A stretch of 64,000 nt of DNA. Source: Vogesella indigofera (lineage in GTDB: Bacteria > Pseudomonadota > Gammaproteobacteria > Burkholderiales > Chromobacteriaceae). Made by a program: the position numbers and the translations under genes. Every line of letters begins with the position of its first letter. The first letter of the stretch is position 1. The stretch lies in assembly GCF_003633895.1 (NCBI RefSeq), contig NZ_RBID01000016.1, forward strand, positions 124,001 through 188,000. The letters run 5' to 3'. Below, one piece after another: positions 43,279 through 51,229 of the stretch. The notes under the pieces are model-generated. The model did not search any database. It worked only from the letters and a program-made list of their open reading frames with translations, and had not been told where the DNA came from.

Positions 43279-43298
43279 TGCGGCCAACGTTGGCCGCA
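43279..43298. repeat. 20-bp palindrome of two overlapping repeat variants
   Basis: TGCGGCCAACGTTGGCCGCA, perfect, identical to the palindromes at 61426-61445 and 62793-62812 and to the core of 14644-14669. It lies between livH and the inverted-repeat element. Confidence 0.8.
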
Positions 43299-43306
43299 CG
43301 CGGCGT

Positions 43307-43457
43307 TAACGGGTACCTCGAAAAACCTGCTGCGCCAGCCGATTGCTGCGTTGCATCGTCCTCGCTCCCTCGCTGTACGCCTTGTACTAACTCGGTCGCT
43401 GCGGGCGCTGCGCCTTGCGCTCGACTGGCTCGCGACGGTTTTTCGAAGTGCCCTAAC
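43307..43457. mobile_element. MITE-like inverted-repeat element inside the ABC operon
   Basis: A 143-bp element (43311-43453) bounded by inverted repeats GGGTACCTCGAAAAACC and GGTTTTTCGAAGTGCCC (15 of 17 paired) and flanked by the direct repeat TAAC on both sides (43307-43310, 43454-43457), as expected of a target-site duplication. It encodes no protein. The core holds GTAC-N5-GTAC and CTGCGTTGC, shared with the element at 61.28-61.39 kb. It sits between livG and livH without breaking either. Confidence 0.65.
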
Positions 43458-43462
43458 GGCGA

Positions 43463-44251
43463 TTAGTGGGAGGTGCCGAGGTAGGCGGCGATCACGTCGG
43501 CATTGCCGCGGATCTCGTCCGGGGTGCCGTCGCCGATCTTCTTGCCGTAGTCGAGCACCACCACGCGGTCGGAGATGTCCATCACCACCCCCATGTCGTG
43601 CTCGATCAGCACGATGGTGGTGCCGAACTCGTCGTTGACGTCGAGGATGAAGCGGCACATGTCCTGCTTTTCCTCCACGTTCATGCCGGCCATCGGCTCG
43701 TCCAGCAGTAGCAGCGTCGGCTCGGCGGCCAGCGCCCGCGCCAGCTCGACGCGCTTTTGCAGGCCGTAGGGCAGGCGCCCGACCGGGGTCTTGCGGATGT
43801 GCTGGATTTCGAGGAAGTCGATGATCTTTTCCACCTGCTCGCGGTTGGCGATCTCCTCGCGCTGGGTGCGGCCCCAGTACAGCGCCTGCTGGATGAAGTT
43901 GGAACGCATCTTCAGGTTGCGGCCGGTCATGATGTTGTCCAGCACGCTCATGCCCTTGAACAGCGCGATGTTCTGGAAGGTGCGCGCGATGCCCTGGCGT
44001 GCCGCCTCGTGCGGCCGCATCTTGCTGCGGGCCTCGCCGCGGTAGATCACGCGGCCCTGCTGCGGGTGGTAGACGCCGTTGATCACGTTCAGCATCGAGC
44101 TCTTGCCGGCGCCGTTGGGGCCGATGATGGACAGCACTTCGTGCTCGCGCACTTCCAGGCTGATGTTGGTCAGCGCCTTCACGCCGCCGAAGGACAGCGA
44201 GATGGCTTCGGCTTGCAGGATGACGTCGCCGATTTTGCGGTGCGGGTTCAT
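43463..44251 (-). CDS. livG: Liv-type ABC transporter ATP-binding protein (LivG family)
   Basis: A 262-residue ATPase. Walker A IIGPNGAGKSS is near residues 42-52; GIARTFQNIALFKGM marks LivG; the signature position reads LPYGLQKRVELARAL and Walker B LLLLDEPMAGMN. It begins with MNPHRKIGDVILQAEAISLSFGG. Start and the stop of the upstream CoA ligase overlap (ATGA). The stop is only 6 bp from the inserted repeat element. Confidence 0.94.
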   Translation of the reverse strand: MNPHRKIGDVILQAEAISLSFGGVKALTNISLEVREHEVLSIIGPNGAGKSSMLNVINGVYHPQQGRVIYRGEARSKMRPHEAARQGIARTFQNIALFKGMSVLDNIMTGRNLKMRSNFIQQALYWGRTQREEIANREQVEKIIDFLEIQHIRKTPVGRLPYGLQKRVELARALAAEPTLLLLDEPMAGMNVEEKQDMCRFILDVNDEFGTTIVLIEHDMGVVMDISDRVVVLDYGKKIGDGTPDEIRGNADVIAAYLGTSH

Positions 44252-46230
44252 GCGGCCTCCTTGGCGGTGGCGGGGAAGGTCTTGGCGTCGCGGATTTTCA
44301 CCGTAGCGCGGATGTTGCCGCTGCGGCCGTCCTCGAACTTCACCTGTGCGTCGATGGTGCAGTCGCGCGCGTCGCTGTTGAGAGCCGCGATCAGCGGCGC
44401 GTAGCGTTCGGCGATGAACTTGCGGCGTACCTTGCGGGTGCGGGTCAGCTCGCCGTCGTCGGCGTCCAGCTCCTTGTGCAGGATCAGGAAGCGCTTGATC
44501 TGGCTGCCGGCCAGCCGCGGGTCGGTGGCGAGGTCGGCGTTCATCTTCTCGATGCACTCGCGGATCAGCTCGTACACCGGCTCCTGGCCGGCGAGGTCGG
44601 TGTAGCCGGTGTAGGCGAGGCCGCGTTTTTCCGCCCAGTTGCCGACCGCGATCAGGTCGATGTTGATGAAGGCGGTGGCGTAGTCGCAGCCGTCGCCGAA
44701 GGCGACCACTTCCTTGATCTGCTGGAAGAATTTCAGCTTGTTTTCCAGGTATTTCGGCGCGAACAGGCTGCCGCAGTTCATGCGGCCAACGTCCTTGGCG
44801 CGGTCGATGATCTTGAGATGGCCGTCCTCGTCGAAGAAGCCGGCGTCGCCGCTGTGTACCCAGCCTTCGCTGTTGCGCGTCTCGGCGGTGGCGTCGTCGC
44901 GCTTCCAGTAGCTGTGGAAGGTGCCCGGGCCGCGGAACAGCACCTCGCCGCTGTCGGCGATCTTGACTTCCACCCCCGGCACCGGCACGCCGACGGTGTC
45001 GGGCTTGACCTTGTCGTTAGGGTGCACGCACACCATCACGTAGGCTTCGGTCTGGCCGTACAGCTGCTTGATGTTGACGCCGATGGCGCGGTAGAAGTCG
45101 AACAGCTCGGGGCCGATGGCCTCTCCGGCGGTGTAGGCGAGCTTGAGGCGGGTGAAGCCGAGCACGTTCTTCACCGGGCCGTAGACCAGCAGTTCGCCGA
45201 GCTTGTAGCCGATGCGGTCCCAGAAGCCGACCGGCTTGCCTTCCAGGATGGCGGTGCCGACGCGGCGGGCGTGATCCATGAAGTAGTGGAACATCCGGTA
45301 CTTGAGGCGGCCGGCGTCCTCCATGCGGATCATCACCTGGGTCAGCAGGTTCTCGTACACGCGTGGCGGGGCGAAGTAGTAGGTCGGCCCGATCTCGCGC
45401 ATGTCGGTCATCACCGTGTCGCTGGACTCGGGGCAGGACACGCAGAAACCGGTGACCATCGATTGTGCGTAGGAGAACAGGTTGTCGCCGACCCACGCCA
45501 TCGGCAGGTAGGCCAGCACCTCCTCGTGCTCGGTGAGGCCCTCAAGGTTGGCCGCATTGCGCGCGGTGATGATCATGCTGTCATTGGTGTGCAGCACGCC
45601 CTTGGGGTGGCCGGTGGTACCGGAGGTGTACAGCATGATGGCCGGATCGCTGCCGCGGCCGAGGTCAACCATGTTCTGGAACAGCTGCGGGTGCTCGTCG
45701 TGCTGCACGCGGCCGGCGCCGAGGATTTCGGCGATGTCGTAGAGGCCGCTGTGCTGGTAGTGACGCAGGCCGCGCGCATCGTCGTAGACGATGGCCTGCA
45801 GTGTTGGCAGGCGGTCGCGAATTTCCAGCAGCTTGTCGACCTGTTCCTGGTCCTCGACCACCGCCATCGCCACTTCGGCATCGGACAGCACGAACACCAT
45901 TTCCTCCGCCGCCGAGTCCTGGTACAGCGGCACCGGCACGCCGCCCAGACACTGCGCCGCCATGATCGCCATGTACAGGCGCGGGCGGTTGTCGCCGATC
46001 ACGGCCAGACGGTCGCCGCGCTTGAAGCCTTTGCTGGCAAGGCCGAGGGCGAGGGCGCGCACTTCGGCCGCCACTTGCTGCCAGCTCCAGGTCTGCCAGA
46101 TGCCGAGGTCTTTCTCACGCATTGCCGGGCGCGCGCCACGTTGCTGGGCATGCGCCAGCAGCAGCTTGGGGAACGTGTCTGCCGTGTGGCCATGCGCGAT
46201 GGCGGGGCGGACAGTTTCAGGCTTGGCCAT
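44248..46230 (-). CDS. Long-chain-type acyl-CoA synthetase (AMP-forming)
   Basis: A 660-residue adenylate-forming enzyme that makes an acyl-CoA from an acid, ATP and CoA. The P-loop YTSGTTGHPKGVLHTN is near residue 200, followed by AYLPMAWVGD, YGQTEAYVMV and HSGDAGFFDEDGHLKIIDRAKDVG. The length and central insert match FadD15-type enzymes found next to Liv-type importers. It is the first gene of a seven-gene operon (this gene, livG, livH, livM, binding protein, livF, PaaK-like). A LiuR site lies about 140 bp upstream. AGGAGAC precedes the ATG at 46230. Confidence 0.92.
   Translation of the reverse strand: MAKPETVRPAIAHGHTADTFPKLLLAHAQQRGARPAMREKDLGIWQTWSWQQVAAEVRALALGLASKGFKRGDRLAVIGDNRPRLYMAIMAAQCLGGVPVPLYQDSAAEEMVFVLSDAEVAMAVVEDQEQVDKLLEIRDRLPTLQAIVYDDARGLRHYQHSGLYDIAEILGAGRVQHDEHPQLFQNMVDLGRGSDPAIMLYTSGTTGHPKGVLHTNDSMIITARNAANLEGLTEHEEVLAYLPMAWVGDNLFSYAQSMVTGFCVSCPESSDTVMTDMREIGPTYYFAPPRVYENLLTQVMIRMEDAGRLKYRMFHYFMDHARRVGTAILEGKPVGFWDRIGYKLGELLVYGPVKNVLGFTRLKLAYTAGEAIGPELFDFYRAIGVNIKQLYGQTEAYVMVCVHPNDKVKPDTVGVPVPGVEVKIADSGEVLFRGPGTFHSYWKRDDATAETRNSEGWVHSGDAGFFDEDGHLKIIDRAKDVGRMNCGSLFAPKYLENKLKFFQQIKEVVAFGDGCDYATAFINIDLIAVGNWAEKRGLAYTGYTDLAGQEPVYELIRECIEKMNADLATDPRLAGSQIKRFLILHKELDADDGELTRTRKVRRKFIAERYAPLIAALNSDARDCTIDAQVKFEDGRSGNIRATVKIRDAKTFPATAKEAA
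45544..45556 (+). repeat. Dispersed 13-bp repeat, exact copy in the acyl-CoA synthetase gene
   Basis: Antisense to the gene, which reads it as A-A-N-L (ARNAANLEGLTEHE) between conserved adenylation motifs. Confidence 0.85.
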
Positions 46231-46371
46231 TCTCGTGTCTCCTCTTGTATTTTTGGGGCGGCAGCAGGCTGCCACGGGTGGTGCGTGGCCCGGGAACGGG
46301 CGGGGGTGATGCCGGGTAAAATCAGACAGGCTTGTGGCCAGTGGGAATGCGGAAGGCTTGTGGCCTTTGCG

Positions 46372-46387
46372 TTGACGTAAACGTTAA
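46372..46387. promoter_or_regulatory. LiuR-type operator upstream of the ABC/CoA-ligase operon
   Basis: TTGACGT-AA-ACGTTAA, one change from the mmsA site, extended to GTTGACGTAAACGTTAAC. It is about 142 bp before the acyl-CoA synthetase start. Confidence 0.7.
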
Positions 46388-46403
46388 CTTGGTGTGACTA
46401 AGC

Positions 46404-46424
46404 TAAAGCAAGCGCTCGGTTTTA
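46404..46424. promoter_or_regulatory. Second operator-like site next to the LiuR site
   Basis: Shares AAGCAAGCGCTcGGTTTT with the mmsA upstream region (37537-37556 differs at the lower-case base and the leading bases). Its centre is 34 bp from the LiuR centre, compared with 31 bp at mmsA. Same order and orientation relative to the genes. Confidence 0.5.
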
Positions 46425-46474
46425 TGCAAAGGGTTTTTATGAAAGGCGGGTTTACTGCGTTGCGTCATGTTGTG

Positions 46475-46509
46475 CTTCCGTCACAGCGGTGGACGCCGCG
46501 TGACGGAAG
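46475..46509 (-). terminator. Hairpin after the 3-hydroxyacyl-CoA dehydrogenase gene
   Basis: CTTCCGTCAC (46475-46484) pairs with GTGACGGAAG (46500-46509), with inner GCGG/CCGC pairing. It lacks a U-tract on either side, so it is only a possible transcript end. Confidence 0.45.
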
Positions 46510-46534
46510 TTGCTGATTTTGCAGTAGAAAATGC

Positions 46535-47383
<849 letters not shown>

Positions 47384-47423
47384 CGCTGTTCTCCTGGTTG
47401 GGGTGCTCTAAAATTATTTCCAG

Positions 47424-47439
47424 TTTACGTTAACGTCAA
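47424..47439. promoter_or_regulatory. LiuR-type operator between the dehydrogenase and regulator genes
   Basis: TTTACGT-TA-ACGTCAA within GTTTACGTTAACGTCAAC. It lies 40 bp from the dehydrogenase start and about 155 bp from the regulator start, so it may control both directions. Confidence 0.7.
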
Positions 47440-47594
47440 CTAAAGTGATAGCAAGGGCGCAGAATTGTGGCGCAGGCGGCGTGCTTTGTTGCCGGCGCAG
47501 GGCGTTGCCGGATGTCCGGCAGGGGCCGGCCGTATTACAATTGCGGGTGGCCGACAAGAGCCGATTATCTGGACAGTTAAGCAAGGGGGTTGCC

Positions 47595-48002
47595 GTGGTT
47601 GTCACTGCTGATCGTACATTCAGCATTTCCGAGTTGGCGCAGGAGTTCGATGTCACCACCCGGGCGATCCGATTTTACGAGGCCGAGGGCCTGCTGACGC
47701 CGGAGCGCAAGGGGCAGCGCCGCATCTATTCGCGGCGCGATCGGGTGCGGCTGATGCTGACGCTGCGCGGCAAGCGCATCGGGCTGTCTTTGCAGGAGAT
47801 CCGCGAGTTGTTCGAGCTGTACGATGCGGCCAACACCGACGAGCCGCAGCTGATGAAATTCGTCGACATCCTGTCGCGGCGCGAGCGGCAGCTGTTGCAG
47901 CAGCTGGACGACATCCAGCTGGTGCTGAAGGAAATCGGCCAGCTGCGCGGCCAGTGCGAGCAGTGGATGGAAAAGCGCACCGGCGGGTTGCCCGATCTGT
48001 AG
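47595..48002 (+). CDS. liuR: MerR-family regulator, probable LiuR
   Basis: A 135-residue DNA-binding protein. FSISELAQEFDVTTRAIRFYEAEGLLTPERKGQRRIYSRRDRVRL is a MerR winged-helix domain at about residues 9-52, followed by a long dimerisation helix (DEPQLMKFVDILSRRERQLLQQLDDIQ). No cysteine metal site is present. Size, context and the four TTKACGTNNACGTMAA sites match LiuR, which represses leucine/valine degradation genes in proteobacteria. The start is a GTG at 47595 placed 6 bases after AAGGGGG; the frame runs further upstream but without similarity. Thiolase and acyl-CoA dehydrogenase follow. Confidence 0.85.
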   Translation: MVVTADRTFSISELAQEFDVTTRAIRFYEAEGLLTPERKGQRRIYSRRDRVRLMLTLRGKRIGLSLQEIRELFELYDAANTDEPQLMKFVDILSRRERQLLQQLDDIQLVLKEIGQLRGQCEQWMEKRTGGLPDL

Positions 48003-48068
48003 CCGGCGCAGGCCGGTTTTTGTGTTTGTGCCACAGCCGCTGCGATGCGGCTTGTTTTTTGTGGTTGG

Positions 48069-48084
48069 TTTACGTTAACGTAAA
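48069..48084. promoter_or_regulatory. LiuR-type operator upstream of the thiolase
   Basis: TTTACGT-TA-ACGTAAA, a fully symmetrical site within GTTTACGTTAACGTAAAC, 27 bp before the thiolase start. It is followed by an overlapping half site (ACGTATA). Confidence 0.75.
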
Positions 48085-48110
48085 CGTATATTTCACCGCA
48101 GAGGAACCGG

Positions 48111-49298
48111 ATGATGCAGAACGATGCAATTGTGATTGTCGGAATGGCGCGCACCGCGATGGGCGGTTTTCAGGGCAGCCTGTCCGGCCACAGCGCCAGC
48201 GAGCTGGGTGCGGTGGCGATCCGGGCCGCGGTGGAGCGCGCCGGTGTGGCGCCGGAAGCGGTGGAAGAGGTGATCATGGGCTGCGTGCTGCCGGCCGGCC
48301 AGGGCCAGGCCCCGGCGCGGCAGGCGGCGATCAAGGGCGGCCTGTCGCTGGCGGCGGGTGCCACCACCATCAACAAGATGTGCGGCTCCGGCATGAAGGC
48401 ACTGATGCTGGCGCACGACCTGCTCAAGGCGGGCAGTAACACGGTGATGGTGGCCGGCGGCATGGAAAGCATGAGCAACGCGCCGTACATCATCCCGAAA
48501 GCACGCGGCGGCCTGCGCCTGGGCCACGGCGAGCTGAAGGACCACATGTTCCTCGACGGCCTGGAAGACGCCTACGACAAGGGCAAGCTGATGGGCGTGT
48601 TCGCCGAGCTGTGCGCGGAAAAGTACGGCTTCAGCCGCGCGGCACAGGATGAATTCGCCATCGCCTCGCTGACCCGTGCCCAGCACGCGATCACCAGCGG
48701 TGCGTTCAGCAGCGAGATCGCGGCGGTGACCGTGCTTGGCCGCAAGGGCGAGGAAGTGGTGGCCGAGGACGAGCAGCCGCTGAAAGCCAATCTCGACAAG
48801 ATCCCGACGCTGAAACCGGCGTTCAAGAAGGACGGCACGGTGACCCCGGCCAACGCCAGCTCCATTTCCGATGGCGCCGCCGCGCTGGTGCTGATGCGCG
48901 AGAGCGAAGCCGCCGCCCGCGGCCTGACGCCGCTGGCACGCATCATCGGCCACAGCACCCACGCCCACGAGCCGGCGTGGTTCTCCACCGCGCCGGTGGG
49001 TGCAATGCAGAAGCTGCTGGCCAAAACCGGCTGGACGGTGGACGACGTCGACCTGTTCGAGATCAACGAGGCGTTCGCGGTGGTGACCATGGCGGCGATG
49101 CACGATCTGGGCCTGCCGCACGCCAAGGTCAATGTCAACGGCGGCGCCTGCGCGCTGGGGCATCCGATCGGCGCCAGCGGTGCGCGTATCGTGGTGACGC
49201 TGATCGCGGCGCTGCAGGCGCGCGGGTTGAAGCGTGGCGTCGCCAGCCTGTGCATCGGCGGCGGCGAAGCCACCGCGCTGGCGCTGGAACTGGTGTAA
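48111..49298 (+). CDS. Acetyl-CoA C-acyltransferase (thiolase)
   Basis: A 395-residue thiolase that joins or splits acetyl-CoA and acyl-CoA. The nucleophile is C91 in NKMCGSGMKAL; the second-site motifs are NVNGGACALGHPIGASGAR and SLCIGGGEATAL near the C-terminus. This looks like a degradative/biosynthetic acetoacetyl-CoA-size thiolase (AtoB/PhaA class). Two ATG codons are adjacent (48111, 48114) after GAGGAACCGG. A LiuR-type site is directly upstream, and the acyl-CoA dehydrogenase follows after 10 bp. Confidence 0.94.
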   Translation: MMQNDAIVIVGMARTAMGGFQGSLSGHSASELGAVAIRAAVERAGVAPEAVEEVIMGCVLPAGQGQAPARQAAIKGGLSLAAGATTINKMCGSGMKALMLAHDLLKAGSNTVMVAGGMESMSNAPYIIPKARGGLRLGHGELKDHMFLDGLEDAYDKGKLMGVFAELCAEKYGFSRAAQDEFAIASLTRAQHAITSGAFSSEIAAVTVLGRKGEEVVAEDEQPLKANLDKIPTLKPAFKKDGTVTPANASSISDGAAALVLMRESEAAARGLTPLARIIGHSTHAHEPAWFSTAPVGAMQKLLAKTGWTVDDVDLFEINEAFAVVTMAAMHDLGLPHAKVNVNGGACALGHPIGASGARIVVTLIAALQARGLKRGVASLCIGGGEATALALELV

Positions 49299-49308
49299 GG
49301 GGCGGACC

Positions 49309-50451
49309 ATGCTGCTGACGACAGAACAGGAACAGGTGGTCGATGCGGTGCGCGACTTCGTGCAGGGCGAAATCGCCCCGCACGCCGCCGCCTGGGACAA
49401 GGCGCACAGCTTTCCGCGCCAGGCACTGCAGGGCCTGGGCGAGCTGGGCTGCTTCGGCCTGACCGTGGCGCCGCAGTGGGAGGGCGCCGGTTTCGACTAC
49501 GTGACCCTCGCCGCGGTGATCGAGGAGATTGCCGCCGGTGACGGCGCGCTGTCCACCATCATCTCGGTGATCAACTCGGTGGGCTGCGGCCCGATCGAGC
49601 GCTTCGGCAACGACTGGCAGAAGGACACCTTCCTGCGTCCGATCGCGCGCGGCGAGTGGATCTCGGCCTTCTGCCTCACCGAGCCGGATGCCGGCTCCGA
49701 TGCCGCCGCGCTGCGCAGCCGCGCGCTGCGTGATGGCGACGACTACGTGATCAACGGCGTCAAGCAGTTCATCACCAACGGCAAGCATGCCGATGTCGCC
49801 ATCGTGTTCGCGGTCACCGATCCGGCCGCCGGCAAGAAGGGCATCAGCGCCTTCCTGGTACCGACCACGGCCGCCGGCTACACCGTGGCCAAGGTGGAAG
49901 ACAAAATGGGCCAGCATGCGTCCGACACCTGCCAGATCGTGTTCGACAACGTGCGCGTGCCGGCCAGTCATTTGCTGGGCAAGGAAGGCGAGGGCTACAG
50001 GATCGCGCTGGCCAATCTGGAATCCGGCCGCATCGGCATCGCCGCGCAGTGCCTGGGCATGGCGCGCGCGGCGCTGGAGTTTGCCACCCGCTACGCCACC
50101 GAGCGCCAGACGTTTGGCCAGGCCATCATCCGCCATCAGGCGGTCGGTTTCCGCCTGGCTGAAGCGGCGGCGCGGCTGGAAGCGGCGCGGCAGCTGGTGC
50201 GGCACGCGGCGGCGCTGAAGGATGCCGGCAAGCCGTGCCTGAAGGAGTCGAGCATGGCCAAGCTGGTGGCCTCCGAGATGGCCGAGGCGGTGTGCTCGGC
50301 GGCGATCCAGACGCTGGGTGGTTACGGTTACCTGTCCGACTACCCGCTGGAGCGCATCTACCGCGACGTGCGCGTGGCGCAGATCTATGAAGGGACTTCC
50401 GACGTGCAGAAGCTGGTGATCGCCCGCGCGCTGGAGGACGAAGTCCGCTGA
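49309..50451 (+). CDS. Acyl-CoA dehydrogenase
   Basis: FAD-dependent enzyme of 380 residues. AFCLTEPDAGSDAAALRSRA and the C-terminal QTLGGYGYLSDYPLERIYRDVRVAQIYEGTSDVQKLVIARAL identify the family; the glutamate of YEGTSD is the short-chain catalytic base position. It would oxidise a short or branched acyl-CoA; substrate is not determinable. It is about 36% similar by eye to the valine-operon enzyme in its motifs but differs elsewhere, so the two are not recent copies. It ends the regulator-thiolase-dehydrogenase run at a strong terminator. Confidence 0.92.
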   Translation: MLLTTEQEQVVDAVRDFVQGEIAPHAAAWDKAHSFPRQALQGLGELGCFGLTVAPQWEGAGFDYVTLAAVIEEIAAGDGALSTIISVINSVGCGPIERFGNDWQKDTFLRPIARGEWISAFCLTEPDAGSDAAALRSRALRDGDDYVINGVKQFITNGKHADVAIVFAVTDPAAGKKGISAFLVPTTAAGYTVAKVEDKMGQHASDTCQIVFDNVRVPASHLLGKEGEGYRIALANLESGRIGIAAQCLGMARAALEFATRYATERQTFGQAIIRHQAVGFRLAEAAARLEAARQLVRHAAALKDAGKPCLKESSMAKLVASEMAEAVCSAAIQTLGGYGYLSDYPLERIYRDVRVAQIYEGTSDVQKLVIARALEDEVR

Positions 50452-50478
50452 TTTTTTGAGTGGGTCGTTGTTAGGGTT

Positions 50479-50506
50479 GGCCGCAGCGCATGCTGCGGCC
50501 TTTTTT
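50479..50506 (+). terminator. Intrinsic terminator after the acyl-CoA dehydrogenase
   Basis: GGCCGCAG (50479-50486) pairs with CTGCGGCC (50493-50500), loop CGCATG, followed by TTTTTT. The left arm lies inside a one-mismatch copy of the 13-bp repeat (50473-50485), so the repeat has been incorporated into a classical terminator. Confidence 0.88.
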
Positions 50507-50520
50507 ATGGCTCAGCCGCT

Positions 50521-50533
50521 TGCGGCCAACCTT
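50521..50533 (-). repeat. Dispersed 13-bp repeat, exact intergenic copy
   Basis: TGCGGCCAACCTT 14 bp after the terminator, followed at once by another GCGGCC. It lies between convergent gene ends (acyl-CoA dehydrogenase and lrp). Confidence 0.85.
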
Positions 50534-50559
50534 GCGGCCGCCGCCGCGCGCCGCCGGGG

Positions 50560-51057
50560 TTAGGGCGTGATCGGCAGGATGCCGGTTTCCTTCACTTCTT
50601 CCATCACCACATAGCTGCGCGATTCGTTGGCCTGCGGCAGCTTCAGCAGGATGTCGCCGAGGATGTTGCGGTACATCGACATGTCCGGCAGCCGTACCTT
50701 CAGCAGGTAGTCGTACTCGCCGGATACCAGATGGCACTCCAGTACGTCCGGCAGCTTCTGCACTTCGCGGCGGAAGGCGTCGAAAATGTCGCCGGACTTG
50801 GCCGACAGCTTGATCTCGACAAATACCAGCAGGCTGGCTCCCAGCGCTTGCGGGTTCAGTTTCGCGTGATAGCCTTCAATGACCCCTTCGCGCTCCAGCC
50901 GGCGCACGCGCTCGGTGCACGGGGTGGTGGAGAGGCCGACTTTTTCCGCCAGCTCGGTCATGGCGATGCGGCCGTTTTCCTGCAGGTGCAACAGGATCTT
51001 GCGGTCGATGCGGTCCAGCTGGCGGGACAGGTTCAAATTGCTGCGCTGCGTTTTCAC
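50560..51057 (-). CDS. lrp: Lrp/AsnC-family regulator (Lrp type)
   Basis: A 165-residue feast/famine regulator. The N-terminal HTH reads LDRIDRKILLHLQENGRIAMTELAEKVGLSTTPCTERVRRLEREG and the C-terminal RAM domain ends with ECHLVSGEYDYLLKVRLPD and YVVMEEVK, very close to E. coli Lrp. The GTG at 51057 gives the normal Lrp length; longer frames from TTG are unlikely. It is divergent from dadA-alr, the arrangement of an alanine-responsive local activator (DadR-like), so control of that operon is likely. Confidence 0.9.
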   Translation of the reverse strand: MKTQRSNLNLSRQLDRIDRKILLHLQENGRIAMTELAEKVGLSTTPCTERVRRLEREGVIEGYHAKLNPQALGASLLVFVEIKLSAKSGDIFDAFRREVQKLPDVLECHLVSGEYDYLLKVRLPDMSMYRNILGDILLKLPQANESRSYVVMEEVKETGILPITP

Positions 51058-51109
51058 TAAATAACCACCGATTAACAGGTAAGTTGACTTCCGTTTAGCT
51101 GTAACTAAG

Positions 51110-51139
51110 TTGAAAAAACTGTCTTGCAATCAATATACT
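51110..51139 (+). promoter_or_regulatory. Sigma-70-type promoter of dadA-alr
   Basis: TTGAAA (51110-51115), 18-bp spacer, TATACT (51134-51139). The start would be near 51147, leaving an 83-nt leader. The AT-rich region around it is a plausible Lrp-binding zone, but no single consensus site stands out. Confidence 0.6.
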
Positions 51140-51229
51140 ACGCAAATTCACTGAAAGTGCAAATGCGCTTTTGGATCCCGGAAAAACAGGCTCCGGCCTG
51201 ATGAGACAGCATAACTGGCAGGAGAGATC

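Larger units (their letters stand above)
46231..46534. other. 304-bp regulatory gap between two minus-strand genes
   Basis: Holds the promoter side of the ABC/CoA-ligase operon: a LiuR-type palindrome, a second operator-like palindrome (both listed) and, at 46475-46509, a 10-bp perfect hairpin stem with further internal pairing that lies about 25 bp downstream of the 3-hydroxyacyl-CoA dehydrogenase stop. No protein gene is seen. Confidence 0.7.

Noticed and set aside
43286-43299. Several short frames beginning MRPTLA
   Set aside because: They arise because the repeat read on one strand gives ATG-CGG-CCA-ACC; they are products of the repeat, not genes.
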